The translations under genes and the position numbers were made by a program. Positions 1 to 11,748 of a stretch of 64,000 nucleotides of DNA are shown here, piece after piece. The DNA is from Isoetes taiwanensis. Taxonomy: Eukaryota; Streptophyta; Lycopodiopsida; Isoetales; Isoetaceae. Position 1 is the first letter of the stretch, and each line of letters begins with the position of its first letter. The stretch covers positions 8,612,917 to 8,676,916 of the forward strand of contig JAJEKV010000025.1 in the NCBI GenBank assembly GCA_021234155.1, written 5' to 3'. The notes under the pieces were generated by a model. The model was not told the DNA's origin and did no database searches. It was given only the letters and a program-made list of their open reading frames with translations.

Positions 1-75
1 TTCTCAAAGGCTCCCATTTGGCAGCATTGATAAAGCCTATCCTGGCGTGGCTTCCCAATCCATCTGTCCGTCTTA
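1..75 (-). mobile_element. LINE 3' coding fragment
   Basis: This segment matches 56340-56415 at most positions; both read on the minus strand as the C-terminal zinc-finger end of a non-LTR reverse transcriptase. The rest of the element lies left of the window. No intact frame is visible here. Confidence 0.6.
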
Positions 76-233
76 ATTCGGAGATGGTGTGCACTTATGC
101 AAATTGATGCAATGAGGAAAACAGTTTTATTTATTATAAAACATGTTGTTGACCTTTATATGAAGCAACCTCAAAGGCAAAGGCAAAGGCAACCTCAAAT
201 TCTTAGGAAGTTCAAAGGAACACCATTATATTG

Positions 234-322
234 CTTACATGGCGAAGGGCAGTTCTACTATAATGGAGCATCACCCTTAGATAATCGAGCTTACATGGCA
301 GAGGGCAGTTTTGCTATAATGG
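234..322. repeat. imperfect direct repeat, 56-bp period
   Basis: A block of about 33 bp beginning CTTACATGGC at 234 recurs at 290 with a few substitutions. Nothing else in 76-816 looks like a gene; the short open frames there are low-complexity. Confidence 0.6.
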
Positions 323-816
323 GGGGCTGTTGAACCCGCAGTCTTTAATGGGACACAATAACCACCTTTGGTTGAAATTGCGTGCTTTAGCTAGTTAAGA
401 TGTCACAAAAATGCACGTTATAGCTTTGGTAGAATTTATGTGGCTAGATTGATAGGTAGAACAGCAAGCCCTACAGAGGGCCATGGGACAGGTCTATATA
501 TAGACTTGGGGCGGTCTCGAGACATACATGTTCTAGTACTAGTGTATTACCACCAAACCATGTACCATATTTTCATACATTCCATCTCAACTCAAATTGT
601 TGTTGAAGAGTATCTTCCATTTTTTTTTCATTTTGTTTTCGATTTGTCAGAAACAAGCATTTGCTAATCCGACCAAAATCTTCTTCCATTTTTTTCTTCT
701 CCATACAAAGGCCCCTCCTGCTGGAGATATAATTGAATCTATTTTAGGCAACTTAATCATGGTCATCAAGAAGTTCATGAACAAAGGTGCATAAAGAGGT
801 CACCTATATATTCTCC

Positions 817-868
817 AGTTGGTGAATAGGTATGGTGGAACTAGTTGGTGAATAGGTATGGTGGAACT
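817..868. repeat. perfect 26-bp tandem duplication
   Basis: The unit starting AGTTGGTGAATAGG at 817 is repeated exactly and directly at 843. Confidence 0.9.
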
Positions 869-2740
869 ACAACATATCATCAACATTGCTATGATGTGTA
901 TGCCCATAATTATGGTAGAGCTTGTATATGTTGTCCATAAATTCTTTATCACAAGGAATATGATAGGGTGATAGAAGCATCAAAGCTAATAACTTCATGG
1001 AGGTTAACAGATACAACACACAAATGCATCATTTTTTATAGTGCCAGGTTGTAGTTCTCCATGGAAAATGGACTTGATTTCCTTTGGCTTTAGAAACATG
1101 ATTAAATATAGTGTTAGAAGAACCAATGCTTATGCAAAAAATTATACAAATGACGTTTGCAAACCTAAACAATTGACTAGAATAGATAGATAGAAATTTT
1201 AACGTCTGCGAGAAGTATAGAATATAATAGAATATGTTTTCGACTGTGCTGACATAAAATATATTAGGATATATATCTACAAATCCTTGCTGCTTGAAGA
1301 TGCTAGAGTATTAAGAATCAACACTATAATATCATCTAATGTTCATGTTAATATAGGTCGTCTGAGAGTTCGTGATATTCTAATGTGGGAATAGAGGTAT
1401 CCACAATTGCCTTATTGTCTAAAATCCAATGTCGACATACTTTGTGATTGTCGCAGAAAAAATGCTTTTTTCTTCTCCCCATCTTGCTCATCTCCATATG
1501 TCGTGGATTGAGTAACAATAGTGTATAATTTTAGTTACTCATGTGCATTTCCTTCGTAATCCTTGTGAATTAGCTCAATTCTTGGGGCAATCATTTGAAC
1601 GAGAAATTTATCTGAAAATGCTTCCCAATCCCACCATGGACGTTGTCATCCATATGCTTATCCCTCTCCTCGAGCTTGCTGTAAGCTTATCCATGTGTTG
1701 CCGGCTTAATACAACAAGGTAACATTCTTCCAAGTTGCTCAAGACCCCGATCTCCTTGAAGTTGTGCTCCTCCGTGATGTCGAGGTTGGCTTTCTTCATT
1801 AGGGGATCCCATTGCTTGATGACGTAGCTGACGACTTTCTATGCCCCTTCCAAAAAGCCTGAAAGTGATGTCATTAAAAAAGATCTTTCATGTTATATTT
1901 TTCATCTCGGCGGTCAAAGGATGACCCTGGATATAATATTGTTGTGCCAACTCTATCAATGTCTCTCATGTCAAGTCCTCTTTTCGGTACCATGTTGCCA
2001 GAAGAGAGCTTCACCCCTTCGAATTGCCCATCATCTCTTCCTTCTAATGTTACATTGTGGGAGAGGAGAAATAACAAGGGAATATATGTGCAAGGTCCAC
2101 GACCATTAACTTCATGCACTGATTAAAGATGCAATAGTTATTGACGCTTTGGCATTCAAGTCTTCTTCCTATCTTGTTCTTCGGCAATAATTATCCCCCA
2201 CACCCTTAGTTCGAAGTTATTTGGAGGCAATTCTTGAAGTTATGCATAATTTTTTTAGCTAAACCCCAAGAAGTTTTCTTCATTAGTTAGCCTTCGAATC
2301 GTCGATTCTTGGGTTTAGTCGCTTCTTCATGTGCGATCTTTGCAATCTTACTTCTTTGATCCCCTCGATCTCATGGCTTGAATTTGTTGCGTTCTAAGGT
2401 GTTATGCTGCCTTCTTGTTTGTGGTCCCTTCACGTCACTTAATTATGCTCCGCAATTTCGAAGATCATTTTGCCTCTATGGAGCTCGTGAAAGTAGTCGA
2501 TTGCTAGCATTTCTCCAACTTTTGGTTCCCGGCCTTTGTCCTTCCATGCCTTTGCATCTCTATGGTGCATAGCATCATGGCTCTCCTCCCTAATGGCTAT
2601 GCTGTCGAGGATGACAAATCCTTATATCTGCATACCTTGACCCATTGAAGAAGTTTCTACCCCAGATCTACTCTTATCCTTAGATAGCCTGGTTATTGAC
2701 TTGAACTCTTCTTTGTCGAAGATGCTTGGGCTGCTATATC
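869..2740. other. no recognisable gene
   Basis: AT-rich sequence with only short open frames on both strands. I recognise no domain, RNA gene or repeat. The interval ends at the terminus of the LTR starting at 2741. Confidence 0.5.
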
Positions 2741-4231
2741 TGTGACATACGATGCTCCCATCATACACGAACTGGAGATCCCCCCTCTTTGGCCATGCTA
2801 CCATCGAGAGGCTGTCCATCTGGCATGGGATTCCCGATGGCGGGCAGGAATCCTACGTGGGAGAATTGGACATGTCATTTACCTCGTTTCCCTCAGGATC
2901 CACCTAGCAATGTGGTGTAACATAAGTACCTAATCAACAAATAATACATATAAACACCCCGAAGGGTGGAGATTACATCCTACCCAAGGCTCAGATTCAA
3001 GGTATGACTGACGGCTTGGGGTCTCCAGAGGCCAAAGCAGACGGAATTCATGGCAAATGGATTTGGCTGGCATAGAACATGGTCATTGGGTATTCCACTC
3101 CATCCGCCCCTCCTGTGTATACTTTGCAGATAGGCTGATAAGTTTTGGGACCGGAACGTAGCCCCACCGTAGCCTGTCGGGGGCATAGCTAAAGGGGCTA
3201 CTCCTGGGTTGCATCTCCCCAGTCCCGATGAGGCAGGAGGAGATCAATCTCTCCTCCAGAGGATACATGCTAATGACAGATAGACTAGAGAGCCACTGCT
3301 CATCTATGACTTCAACCCCATTGAAGGTAGCCTCACCACCCAAGAGGTGTCGAGCCCATGCCAGAGCCACACGCAGTGCATAAGGTATTAGGCCTAGTCC
3401 GCAATGTTCCCCGGTACACCCCAGAGGAATCAACTGTCATCGGACAAGTTCCCCCTTGTTAGTGAGTCTGGCCCCTCCACCCACAGCGCAGGCGGGCTCT
3501 TATGCATAGGCCGCATTAATTGAGAGTTAATGAGGCTAATCTAGGATCACATCTACTAAGGCTTGGGTCTCTAGCCCCCTTCCCAATACACAGGAGTGTG
3601 AGCAGATCATACATCATAGAACCATATGAATTGAAATAACAGAATATCACATAAATCTAACCTAAACATACATAGTTAGGGTTCATTAGTCAGTTCTTGG
3701 CATCTATGGGTTAGATAGGGACAAGAATGGCTAATAGCTGATCTAAGAATCAAATAAGGTAGGTGGCATCTATCGGATCCTTGGCTTCTGGGCATTCCTC
3801 CTTTGAAAGCGTCCATGGCAGTGATCAAAGCAGCTGTTGGCGGACTCAAGGTTGTTGAAGGCGACTTGGGCGCGAATTCCAATGCAACTGAGACGTTTGC
3901 TGTTGGAGGGCGATCTATTGCTGCTAGGTGCTGATCACGAGGTAGCGAAAAGGGGTGCGCTTTGGGGTAGCCCCTTTTATAGAAAGGGTACTTTTTAGGG
4001 TACTCTTTTATGGTTGGGAATGAAAGGTCAGGTCAATAGGGTTGTGCCACGTGGCAGTCAGCTTAATATATTCACATGTTGCAATATGTGCAATATATTG
4101 GGTTCTAGGGGTTGCGCCCCCATGGGAAATCTATACCGGCTAACGTGTACATGTCGTACATACGACATGTACTAGTGACGTGGCGAGTATAATATACGTA
4201 TTTATACCATATATTATTCTGAAATGTCACA
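2741..4231 (-). mobile_element. 3' LTR of truncated chromovirus
   Basis: Read on the minus strand, this block starts TGTGACATTTC at 4231 and ends GTCACA at 2741, giving short inverted termini. It lies directly downstream of the minus-strand integrase remnant (4913-9500). A purine-rich tract precedes it. A TATA-like CTATAAAA lies about 230 bp inside. It is clearly homologous, though diverged, to the plus-strand block at about 24650-26103, which ends with the same GTCACA. Both share a central section of several hundred bases that includes a run near GCATCTCCCCAG. The boundaries are inferred from these termini; no target duplication could be tested because the 5' LTR is missing. Confidence 0.6.
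4147..4172. repeat. perfect inverted repeat, 12-bp arms
   Basis: The arms GTACATGTCGTA and TACGACATGTAC flank a CA spacer. The palindrome lies inside the LTR upstream of its TATA-like box and could be a regulatory or recombination site. Function unknown. Confidence 0.85.
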
Positions 4232-4246
4232 TTCTCCGTCCCTTGA
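4232..4246 (-). promoter_or_regulatory. polypurine tract
   Basis: On the minus strand the bases immediately before the LTR are AAGGGACGGAGAA, the expected form of the plus-strand primer of an LTR retrotransposon. The position supports the LTR start at 4231. Confidence 0.55.
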
Positions 4247-4469
4247 ATTGATGATGTCCACAGCATCATAGGTCTCCCCCCTTGAACTCTACATCGTCCC
4301 TGCAAGAATATATTCATAGGCATATGTCTTAAGTAATATTTAGACATTATTACTTAGTTATATCATACTTCAAATTTAATTGCCAAATGATATAGTATAT
4401 AACAAATGTTTTCACACGAGAGTTTGTCCTAGGCTAATTATTACCTTGTGGCTTACATCATTGCTTGCC

Positions 4470-4567
4470 ACAAATCTTGTCATGCGACTCCTTGTCCATT
4501 CCTCGAGTTCATTGGCCTACAAATCTTGTCATGCGACTCCTTGTCCATTCCTCGAGTTCATTGGCCT
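4470..4567. repeat. 49-bp tandem duplication
   Basis: A unit beginning ACAAATCTTGTCATGCG at 4470 is repeated at 4519 without visible change. It lies between the LTR and the integrase remnant of the chromovirus. Confidence 0.85.
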
Positions 4568-4912
4568 ACAAGTCACACTTGTTAGCTTATTTTTAATTTG
4601 ATAAAGTTGGTTTATAGGGGACCATCCATTTAGTTATATTAACTAGATGTATGCATGACTAATCTCCCGGCGTAGGAAGAGAATGCTTCTTCCATTGTGG
4701 CCGTGGAGACAGCACCCTATCATGCCTAAGATGATGTCTAATGCCTACACCTTTCGTCATCCTTGGCATAGGGGGTGCTTGTTCCCTATACTGACTATAG
4801 TAGGGTGTTTTTCTATCATGCATGGTCCTATATGACCTATTATCTCTCAAGGTTGTCTACTTCAGTAGCATCGGAAGTAGACTGTTAATTTATTTTCCAC
4901 TCACCGATGGTG

Positions 4913-5458
4913 TCAGTGACGAGCCATCTCTTGCATTGCTCCTAGAATTATGGGTACTGCTTCTCCAGATCTGTTTGTAGTACCCAGGTAGCATCTTCCA
5001 CAGGTAAGTGTGTCCACTTGATTAAGTATTGGGTATTGAGACATTCTTGTCTTCTTAAATGCTCTTTGAAGAAGAACTTCCAGAACAATCTCAAGTTGTT
5101 CATCGGTTAATTGTAACAAGGTCGGAGTATCTAATACTTCCTCCAGATTCAGAATGTGCTTCTTCAGAAGACTTAAGTGGAAAACATTATGGATTTTGAG
5201 ATGGGCCGGTAATTCCAATTTGTAGGCTTAGTCTCCTACTCCTTTGATTATTTTAAATGGCCCTACCCATCTTGAAGCAAGCTTCTTGCATGTGCCGATG
5301 CGAAGCTTGGCTTGTTTGACTTTTATTTTCAGCCAAACATTGTCGTTCACTTGGAACTCTCTGACGGATCTGTGCTTGTCGGTTAGCGCCTTCTGATGAC
5401 TTCTTGCGACGAGAAGATATCCTCGTACTTCATCAACCAACTCTTGCATATCTGCCAA
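4913..5458 (-). pseudogene. chromovirus integrase C-terminus and chromodomain remnant
   Basis: Two minus-strand frames (5228-5458 and 4913-5218) encode the end of a Ty3/gypsy pol protein. The first has the integrase C-terminal pattern (GPFKIIKGVG). The second has the linker with VFHLSLLKKH, followed by a region that resembles a decayed chromodomain after VLLQRAFKKTR. A stop separates the frames. The upstream half of the same gene lies at 8374-9500, on the far side of the TIR element inserted at 5464. The element is degenerate and presumably inactive. Confidence 0.75.
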
Positions 5459-5463
5459 TGTCC

Positions 5464-8373
5464 CATTAGAGAAAATATGGGGTCTAATATGGGCCCCCTA
5501 AGAGAAAATTAAATGAATTTTCTTTAAATTCCAATTATATATTTCTAGCCATTACTATAGAAAGAGAAAGATCCAATGGCATATCTACTAAGCATGCCAC
5601 ATGTGCTTAGATCTATTGTCTCGTGTAAACTCTGATATGCGAATTTTACCCACATGTGCCTAGGTCAATTGTCCCGTGTAAACTTTGATATGGGAATTTT
5701 AAAGGATATGGCATTTCACAGGCTCGTGCATGTCAGTAGCCAGACTTAACGCTCTTCTTGACTAACGGAGATCCGACAAGTAGAGTCGCTGCTCTCTGCC
5801 ATGAGTGGAGATTTTAGCTATTTCAACTCCTTTAATGTCGTCTTCTCAATCCGACGGGAGCAAAGGTAACCATACTGGGTGCCTCATACATCTAGCATTT
5901 GAATTTTTAATTGTGGCATCACGATACTTCCGACACAGAAAGTAGCATGTAATTGATGGGGTTCATCAAGTTTAGATTATTTGTGTTCTTTGAATGGATT
6001 TGAATGGATCAAAGTAGAATCGTTCTGCCTTAAGATGAGTACGCTTAAACACCCAATGCAAGGATCCTTGCTTAAAGATGTAGATGAGAATTAGCATATG
6101 CAGTCGATAGCCAAACTTCCTATATCCGCATGAACTTTGCTAGGACCACTGTTTCTGCCATTGTTAGCCACATTTAAGTCCACCAAGGGAACAGTTTTGG
6201 CAGCTTCCTATCACAGCCAGAATCACGAGGATGAACACTAAATGGTGCTTCTGTGGCTGTTCAAAGGATGAGTAGTACCAAGCACTTCTTAAAGAGATAT
6301 GTTTTAAAATTTCATCTTGTAGTTCTATAAATGATGCCTTAATCCTGTTTTGCAGGGTTCGGGGCAACGTCTATGCAATGTGAGTGCAATACGACAGGAT
6401 TTGCCAAGTGGTAAAAGATCATTGCAGATGAACAGAAACAATAGTGGAAAGAAATCGAGAAATTTAGAATCATAAAGTAAATTTACACAGGAAGTTGCAT
6501 ATCATTTAAACCTGTCGTCAAATGCAGCCTATATAGCACAGTCAAGCTTTCCATAAATCTAGAAAAGTCTTGTATCACACTCCTTTATTCATTCGAGCTT
6601 TCTGATTTTTTCCAACAGTCAGATTCTAATGCATTTGACAAGGCAGCTATTGTGAGAGAAATAGAATAAAGAAAAGTCTGATCTTTCAGGTGCTCAAGAA
6701 CCATGAAAAATACTTAGTTCAAAATACATTAGAGTAATATAGTATGCATCATGATTGCTCCTTAAAACACTAGCAGATGACATTGGAGGTGTCCCTGGAA
6801 GCCTACTTCTCAACTAAATCTTCTCGAGTGCTTTGTTAGATAAGGAATGCTTAAACGTTTGAGATCTAAGAGAAATGATCCACTTCAGCCAATCCTTTCA
6901 CAGTTTTTAATCAGTACAAAGACCCAACGAGCCATGAACGTTTTCTTCATTGACCAGTTAACAAGTATCATGTCCCTTCTGACCAGCTGCCTTGAGAAAA
7001 GTTCTAACAGATAATTTAACTGTTACATGAAACAGACTATCAAACATATCAGATCAACCATTTCATTAAATGGCTAAGATTGGAGATGATAAGCCTATTT
7101 TGGAGAGACAAAGCAGTTCCTTGCTTGGGCAGAGAGAATGTGGAACATCACAAAAATGTAGAGCAGGAATAGGATTGGGAACAATGCAGACTGAAAAACT
7201 ATAGTTAGAATGAGCAGTGCAGAGAGCATTAAAACCTTCTTCAATATGCTAGTTGTTGCATGTTTTATGCATTGCAACAAATGGGTGGTTCTTCCTATTT
7301 GCACAAAGTTAAAATAAGAACAAAGAATCCCAAAATATGCAATATCAGGAAGCCTGCTTTATGATAGGATGGTCATGCCATATTCAAAAGGTATTATGTG
7401 GAAAGTCTATGAATGGATTCAAAGTGGACCGTATGATAATATTGATCCTGAAAATCGCTTTTAGCTATCAACGTATGCAGATACAATGGCACCCTCCCAA
7501 ACACAATTTCAGGAGTTGAACCTGTATTACCATTAGATCTGCGAAAATAAAAGGGAGAAAAATTCCTCCCACTTATTAGAAATTTCTCTGTTTAACCTGC
7601 TTGAAAAGAATCTCTTGCAATACTTTGAGCATTATAGCTATCTCCAGAATCTCCACTAGAACGTAGGATCACTGGCCTGATTATTCGAATGCATTCGCAA
7701 TATACACAGATATATTTTGAGCATGATGACTTCTCTGCAAAACGATTATCATTGCTTAAGACCAATCTAAAAATAAACAGAATCTACAAAAGGCATAGGA
7801 AAAATATATGTAAAATCCAAAAAACATAAAGCGTCAAAGGAAAAGTTACCAGGATGAGCTTCCATAGTCATGCAGACCTCAAAGCTTACCATAACGGAGA
7901 AAAAGTAGAAAGAAGATGGAGACGAAGCAAGAAATGGTTCAAGATAATCCTGGCTTGCATCCAGGAATGAGATAATTCTGGCTGCATCCAGGAAAGGGAT
8001 ATAGAGAATAGGAAAATGCAAAGCGAGAAATGGTAAGCGGGAAATAGGTTCGATTGGGAATGGGTATCATCGCATCACTTGGTTCGAGAAAATGTGAAGG
8101 ACAAGAATCGAGACATATTTTTGGGGTTTTAGAATCTCAAGAAATATTTAAAGATTCGAGTATCCTTCGGTAGATTAGGCAATGGTCATAAAAAACGTGA
8201 CCACTTATAAATAGACATGTGGATGCCAAGTTTAAAAAAAGAAGTATAGCCTTGCCACGTAATATGCATTAGAAACAAAGGACACTATCTCTCATTGGCT
8301 ATAGCAAAAAGATGACGTGTATTTTTTGAATTTCCATATTGGGACCATTTGAGACCCCATATTTTTTCTAATG
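5464..8373. mobile_element. non-autonomous TIR DNA transposon
   Basis: The block begins CATTAGAGAAAATATGGGG (5464) and ends with its inverted complement (8352-8373), one mismatch in 22 bp; weaker complementarity continues inward for about 10 bp. Removing the block brings the two halves of the chromovirus integrase reading back into register at a Q-A-L-A-D-M junction, which shows this is an insertion. No transposase frame is seen inside, so it appears non-autonomous. The target duplication is not clean: AATG flanks both sides, but three extra bases (TCC) precede the left terminus. Superfamily not assigned. Confidence 0.75.
5599..5700. repeat. subterminal direct repeat, 53-bp period
   Basis: ACATGTGCTTAG at 5599 and ACATGTGCCTAG at 5652 begin two roughly 50-bp diverged copies near the left end of the TIR element. 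Subterminal repeats are common transposase-binding sites, but that role is inferred. Confidence 0.6.
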
Positions 8374-9500
8374 CTTGAGACACTTCTACTTTTGACACTG
8401 GATCGTGTCAAGTATCCGGTGTGAGGCATTGATAGCCATAATTGATCATGAAGAGGGACATCTGTGATGATTCCTGCTTGGTACTGTTGTAAGCAAATTC
8501 AACTGAGTGGAGATAGACACTCCATTTTGACTGCTTATTCCACACCTCTGTCCTCAACATATCTTCCAAGATGCGATTAGTGTGCTCCGTCTGCCCATCC
8601 GTTCGGGGATGATATGCCGAATTCATGGAGAGCTTGGTGCCAATCGTAGTGAACAAGTCTTGCCAAAAGGCAGTCATGTATTGGAGATGATCTTTCTTGG
8701 CATTCCGTGGAGTCTAAAAATCTTCTTAGCGAAATGCGCTGCCATATAAAGCTGTATTGGTAGTTTTACATGGCACAAAGTGAGCCATTTTGGACAACTT
8801 GTCCACTACTACCATTAAGGCATCATGCTGTCGTTGTGTTCTTGGCAACCCTGTTGTGAAGTCCATGCTCACCACTTTCCATTTGGCATTTGGAACTGGC
8901 AACAGTTGCAAGACTCCAGGAATTCGAAGTTGCTCTGCTTTCGTCTACTGACATATCTGGCACTCTCGAATGTACCTTGCAATTTGCTTCTTCATGTCTG
9001 GCCAATAGTAACTACTTCTGATTTTGAAGTATATCTTCATAAAACCTGCGTGGTCGGCAATTGGATTGTTATGGAGTATCAACTTCCTGACTCCCGATGA
9101 CTCAAGTACGCATAACTTATTCTTATGATATACGAGTTTACCCTCTTTCTTATAGTTCTTGAAGGTCTCTCTTTCTTTATCTGTTCTTGCCTCTTTAGAG
9201 AGGCTTGCCCATACTTCTTGGAAGTCTTTATCTGTCGACAAGGTCTCCTCAATCTTCTTGCCAAACTCATCGGTGAGTGTTGATATGGCATTACAACGGA
9301 CTCTTGTAGTGAGGGAATGCCTTGAAAGTGCATCAGCAACCACGTTAAACTTACCTAGTTTGTATATGATTTCGAAATTATACTCTTCCAGGAACTCCAT
9401 CCATCTTCTCTGCCTCAAATTAAGGTGTGATTGGGTGAAAATGTACTGGAGACTTTGATGGTCTGTATCTAATTGCAATCTTCTTCCCAATAGATAGTGT
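8374..9500 (-). pseudogene. chromovirus RNase H and integrase remnant
   Basis: Minus-strand frames at 8945-9490, 8726-8911 and 8408-8677 form a decayed Ty3/gypsy pol 3' half. The first holds the end of the RT-linked RNase H (TDHQSLQY, then VVADALSR) and the zinc-binding start of integrase (H..H..CQIC). The second holds the first core aspartate (VSMDFTTGLP). The third holds the region around the catalytic Glu (HPRTDGQTEHTNR). Frames are broken between blocks. Homology stops near 9500, so gag, protease and most of reverse transcriptase are absent. Confidence 0.85.
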
Positions 9501-10318
9501 TTCTATTCCTCAGTCAGTAGTGGTCAAAAGTGGCCCACTTTTTTTCAAGTACAAACTACGTCCACTTAATGAACCTGAGCTTGCCAAGATGTTTCCCAAT
9601 GTTGAGGCTCTTGCTACTTACATGTCTAGGCATACTTTTGTCTCTACCTCCCCAACTGCTCCTATCCCATGTCACATAGGATCCACTTCACTTGAATGTC
9701 GTGTTGTATCATCTTCTTCCTCATCTGCCTTTGCACTAGTTAATCCGTCAGTATTACCAATATTTGTGCCTTCTTCTCAAGCTATTTTTGCACCATTGCC
9801 TTCTTCTAATGCATCTCTGCCTCAGTCATATCAGTAGACCCTCTTAATGAGGATCAACACTCTCATCTTCAGCACATTGCTCACAAGCAAGAATTATTGG
9901 AAGAAGGATGGTCTACTCCACGCCTGAAGAAGCTTGCACATTGCAAAAATAGCTCGGCTCTTCAATCTGCATTAGTTCACTCTATAGCTCCAATATCTGC
10001 TACGATTGTTACAGTGGATGTCCCTGATTCAGTGACATCGAGGCACCAAGGAGCTGATCAAGTTGTTGTTAATGATTCTATGGATGTGGAAGTTCGACCT
10101 GGTCAAAGTAACTTTTCTAAAAATATGACTATATATTATTCTTCTCTTTGTAGGATAGAAAAATAGTGTGAATTGCATTATATTGTCATGCTTAGACGGG
10201 TGGCCCTGCTTAGTTGGATCTAATTATCCAATGGGTTTTTTATTCCTGTCTCTGCATTGTATCATGTATTATGATGGAGTGTTATTAACAAAGTTTGACG
10301 TCCTTCAAAAAAAAAAAA
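9501..10318 (+). mobile_element. possible poly(A)-tailed retroelement fragment
   Basis: Two open frames (9520-9837 and 9897-10166) have no family I recognise. The block ends in GACGTCCTTC followed by a run of A at 10307-10317, and starts where the chromovirus homology stops. That would suit the 3' end of a LINE or another reverse-transcribed copy. No endonuclease or reverse transcriptase motif is present, and no target duplication was identified. Confidence 0.3.
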
Positions 10319-10391
10319 TTATTGTAAAGAAACAAATTAATCATTTGATGTTCCAAACTATTGGCTTTCCATTTTCCTTTTGTGTTTGCAG

Positions 10392-10619
10392 GGTACTGGA
10401 AAGGATTTGGAACAAGCTGCTGAAGCTTATGCTCGTGCTCATTTGCAACAAAATGCATAGGTCCTGTTTAAATTGGGACATGTATGAGCATGGGCTTGGT
10501 CTGCCTATAGATTATCATTTAGCCAAACGGATGATGAAGCTATTGAGACAGATCCAGCCACAGGAGTGCCAGTTTCCTTAGCTCTATTGGGTCTTTGGCT
10601 TCATCAGCATTATCATTAA
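10392..10619 (+). pseudogene. HRD3/SEL1L-like exon, broken
   Basis: HRD3/SEL1L is the ER-membrane partner of the HRD1 ubiquitin ligase in ER-associated degradation. After a good splice acceptor (TTTGTGTTTGCAG) the sequence encodes KDLEQAAEAYARAHLQQNA, then YEHGLGLPIDYHLAKR, then DEAIETDPATG and LLGLWLHQHYH. These are a Sel1-like repeat and its continuation in the HRD3 C-terminal part. A TAG stop follows QQNA and at least two frameshifts separate the blocks. No other HRD3 exon was found within 10.6-11.7 kb. I infer a decayed gene fragment. Confidence 0.65.
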
Positions 10620-11748
10620 AATAGTTGTTTGGTAACTATACTTCCGCCTTACATTATGATTTAAGTCTTTGAACGGGTGAACGCTATCGATATGCTTCTT
10701 AAGTGGACATTAAAGAACAAAAGAAGCTGGTTCAGACGATCATTTTTCTAATCCATTGACCTATTTGCCAAGTAATTTTTCTCATGACAATTTATAGCAT
10801 GAAAGGTCGATATTTATGTTGTACTTCAGGCCCCCACAACAATTTTGAAATTTTGCTTTTAACTTGCTTGGTAACGAGGATGGTGAATATGAAAAGCCTA
10901 TTAGATCATATTGTAGGCGTATCTCAGTCTTAGTTGAGCTACTTATTGCAAACAACATAAGTTAGCTACTTGCATAAGCCTATGGTATGGATGGTAGTCC
11001 ATGCACATCTATTTCTATACTGTTGAAACTTTGTCTAATTTGATCACCTGTTGGCAACAACTTGTTGTTCAACTTTCTATACATGAATTCCAAGCATGTC
11101 ATTGCTATGCCAGCAGTCGCAGCACTAAGTTCAAATGATTATCACAATAATAAAACATCAATTTGAATATGGGGAGAATATAAATCCAAACCGAGTTCTT
11201 CTGTAGTGCAATTACTGTTAAAAGTCTCTATTCTAATGATAGTTTTCACTAAATCTTGAAATCTAGGGTAAATCCAATTGTTTCCACGAGTAGTTATGTT
11301 CAATTTGCACATTAACATCCTTTTTCTCACATAAAAAATAGCATTTTAGAGGTGTTGTAAAGGACATTCTGCCAAATAGATTGCAGCAGGGATCCCAAGC
11401 ATTTTTAATATTGCAGAGCAAACTGCTGGGGCTTACGATATAGCTGCTATTGCTTGTAAGGGCTAATCCAAAGAGAATATTTGACATCTAGTCTATTGTG
11501 GCAGGAGGGATTTGATGGGTAGAGGGCAAAAACGGAGCAGCACATGGGCAATTTCCTAGTAAGTTCATTAATATTTTGTACCTAAACGACTTGGATATGA
11601 TCTGGTACAAGAGAATATTCCCAACCCCGTACACAACACCACCATCAAGGGCTTGCCCTTTTTAAAAAGGTTTGAGAATCGGACCTTTGTATTATACGCC
11701 CAACTTCGTAAATAAGCACTTACCACCTTGGCTTAAACCCTAAAAGCT
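10620..11748. other. no recognisable coding region; RBR upstream region
   Basis: AT-rich interval between the HRD3 remnant and the RBR start codon. I see no domain on either strand. The last 100 bp should include the RBR promoter and leader; only a weak TATA-like GTATTATAC (about 60 bp upstream of the ATG) is visible. Confidence 0.45.
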
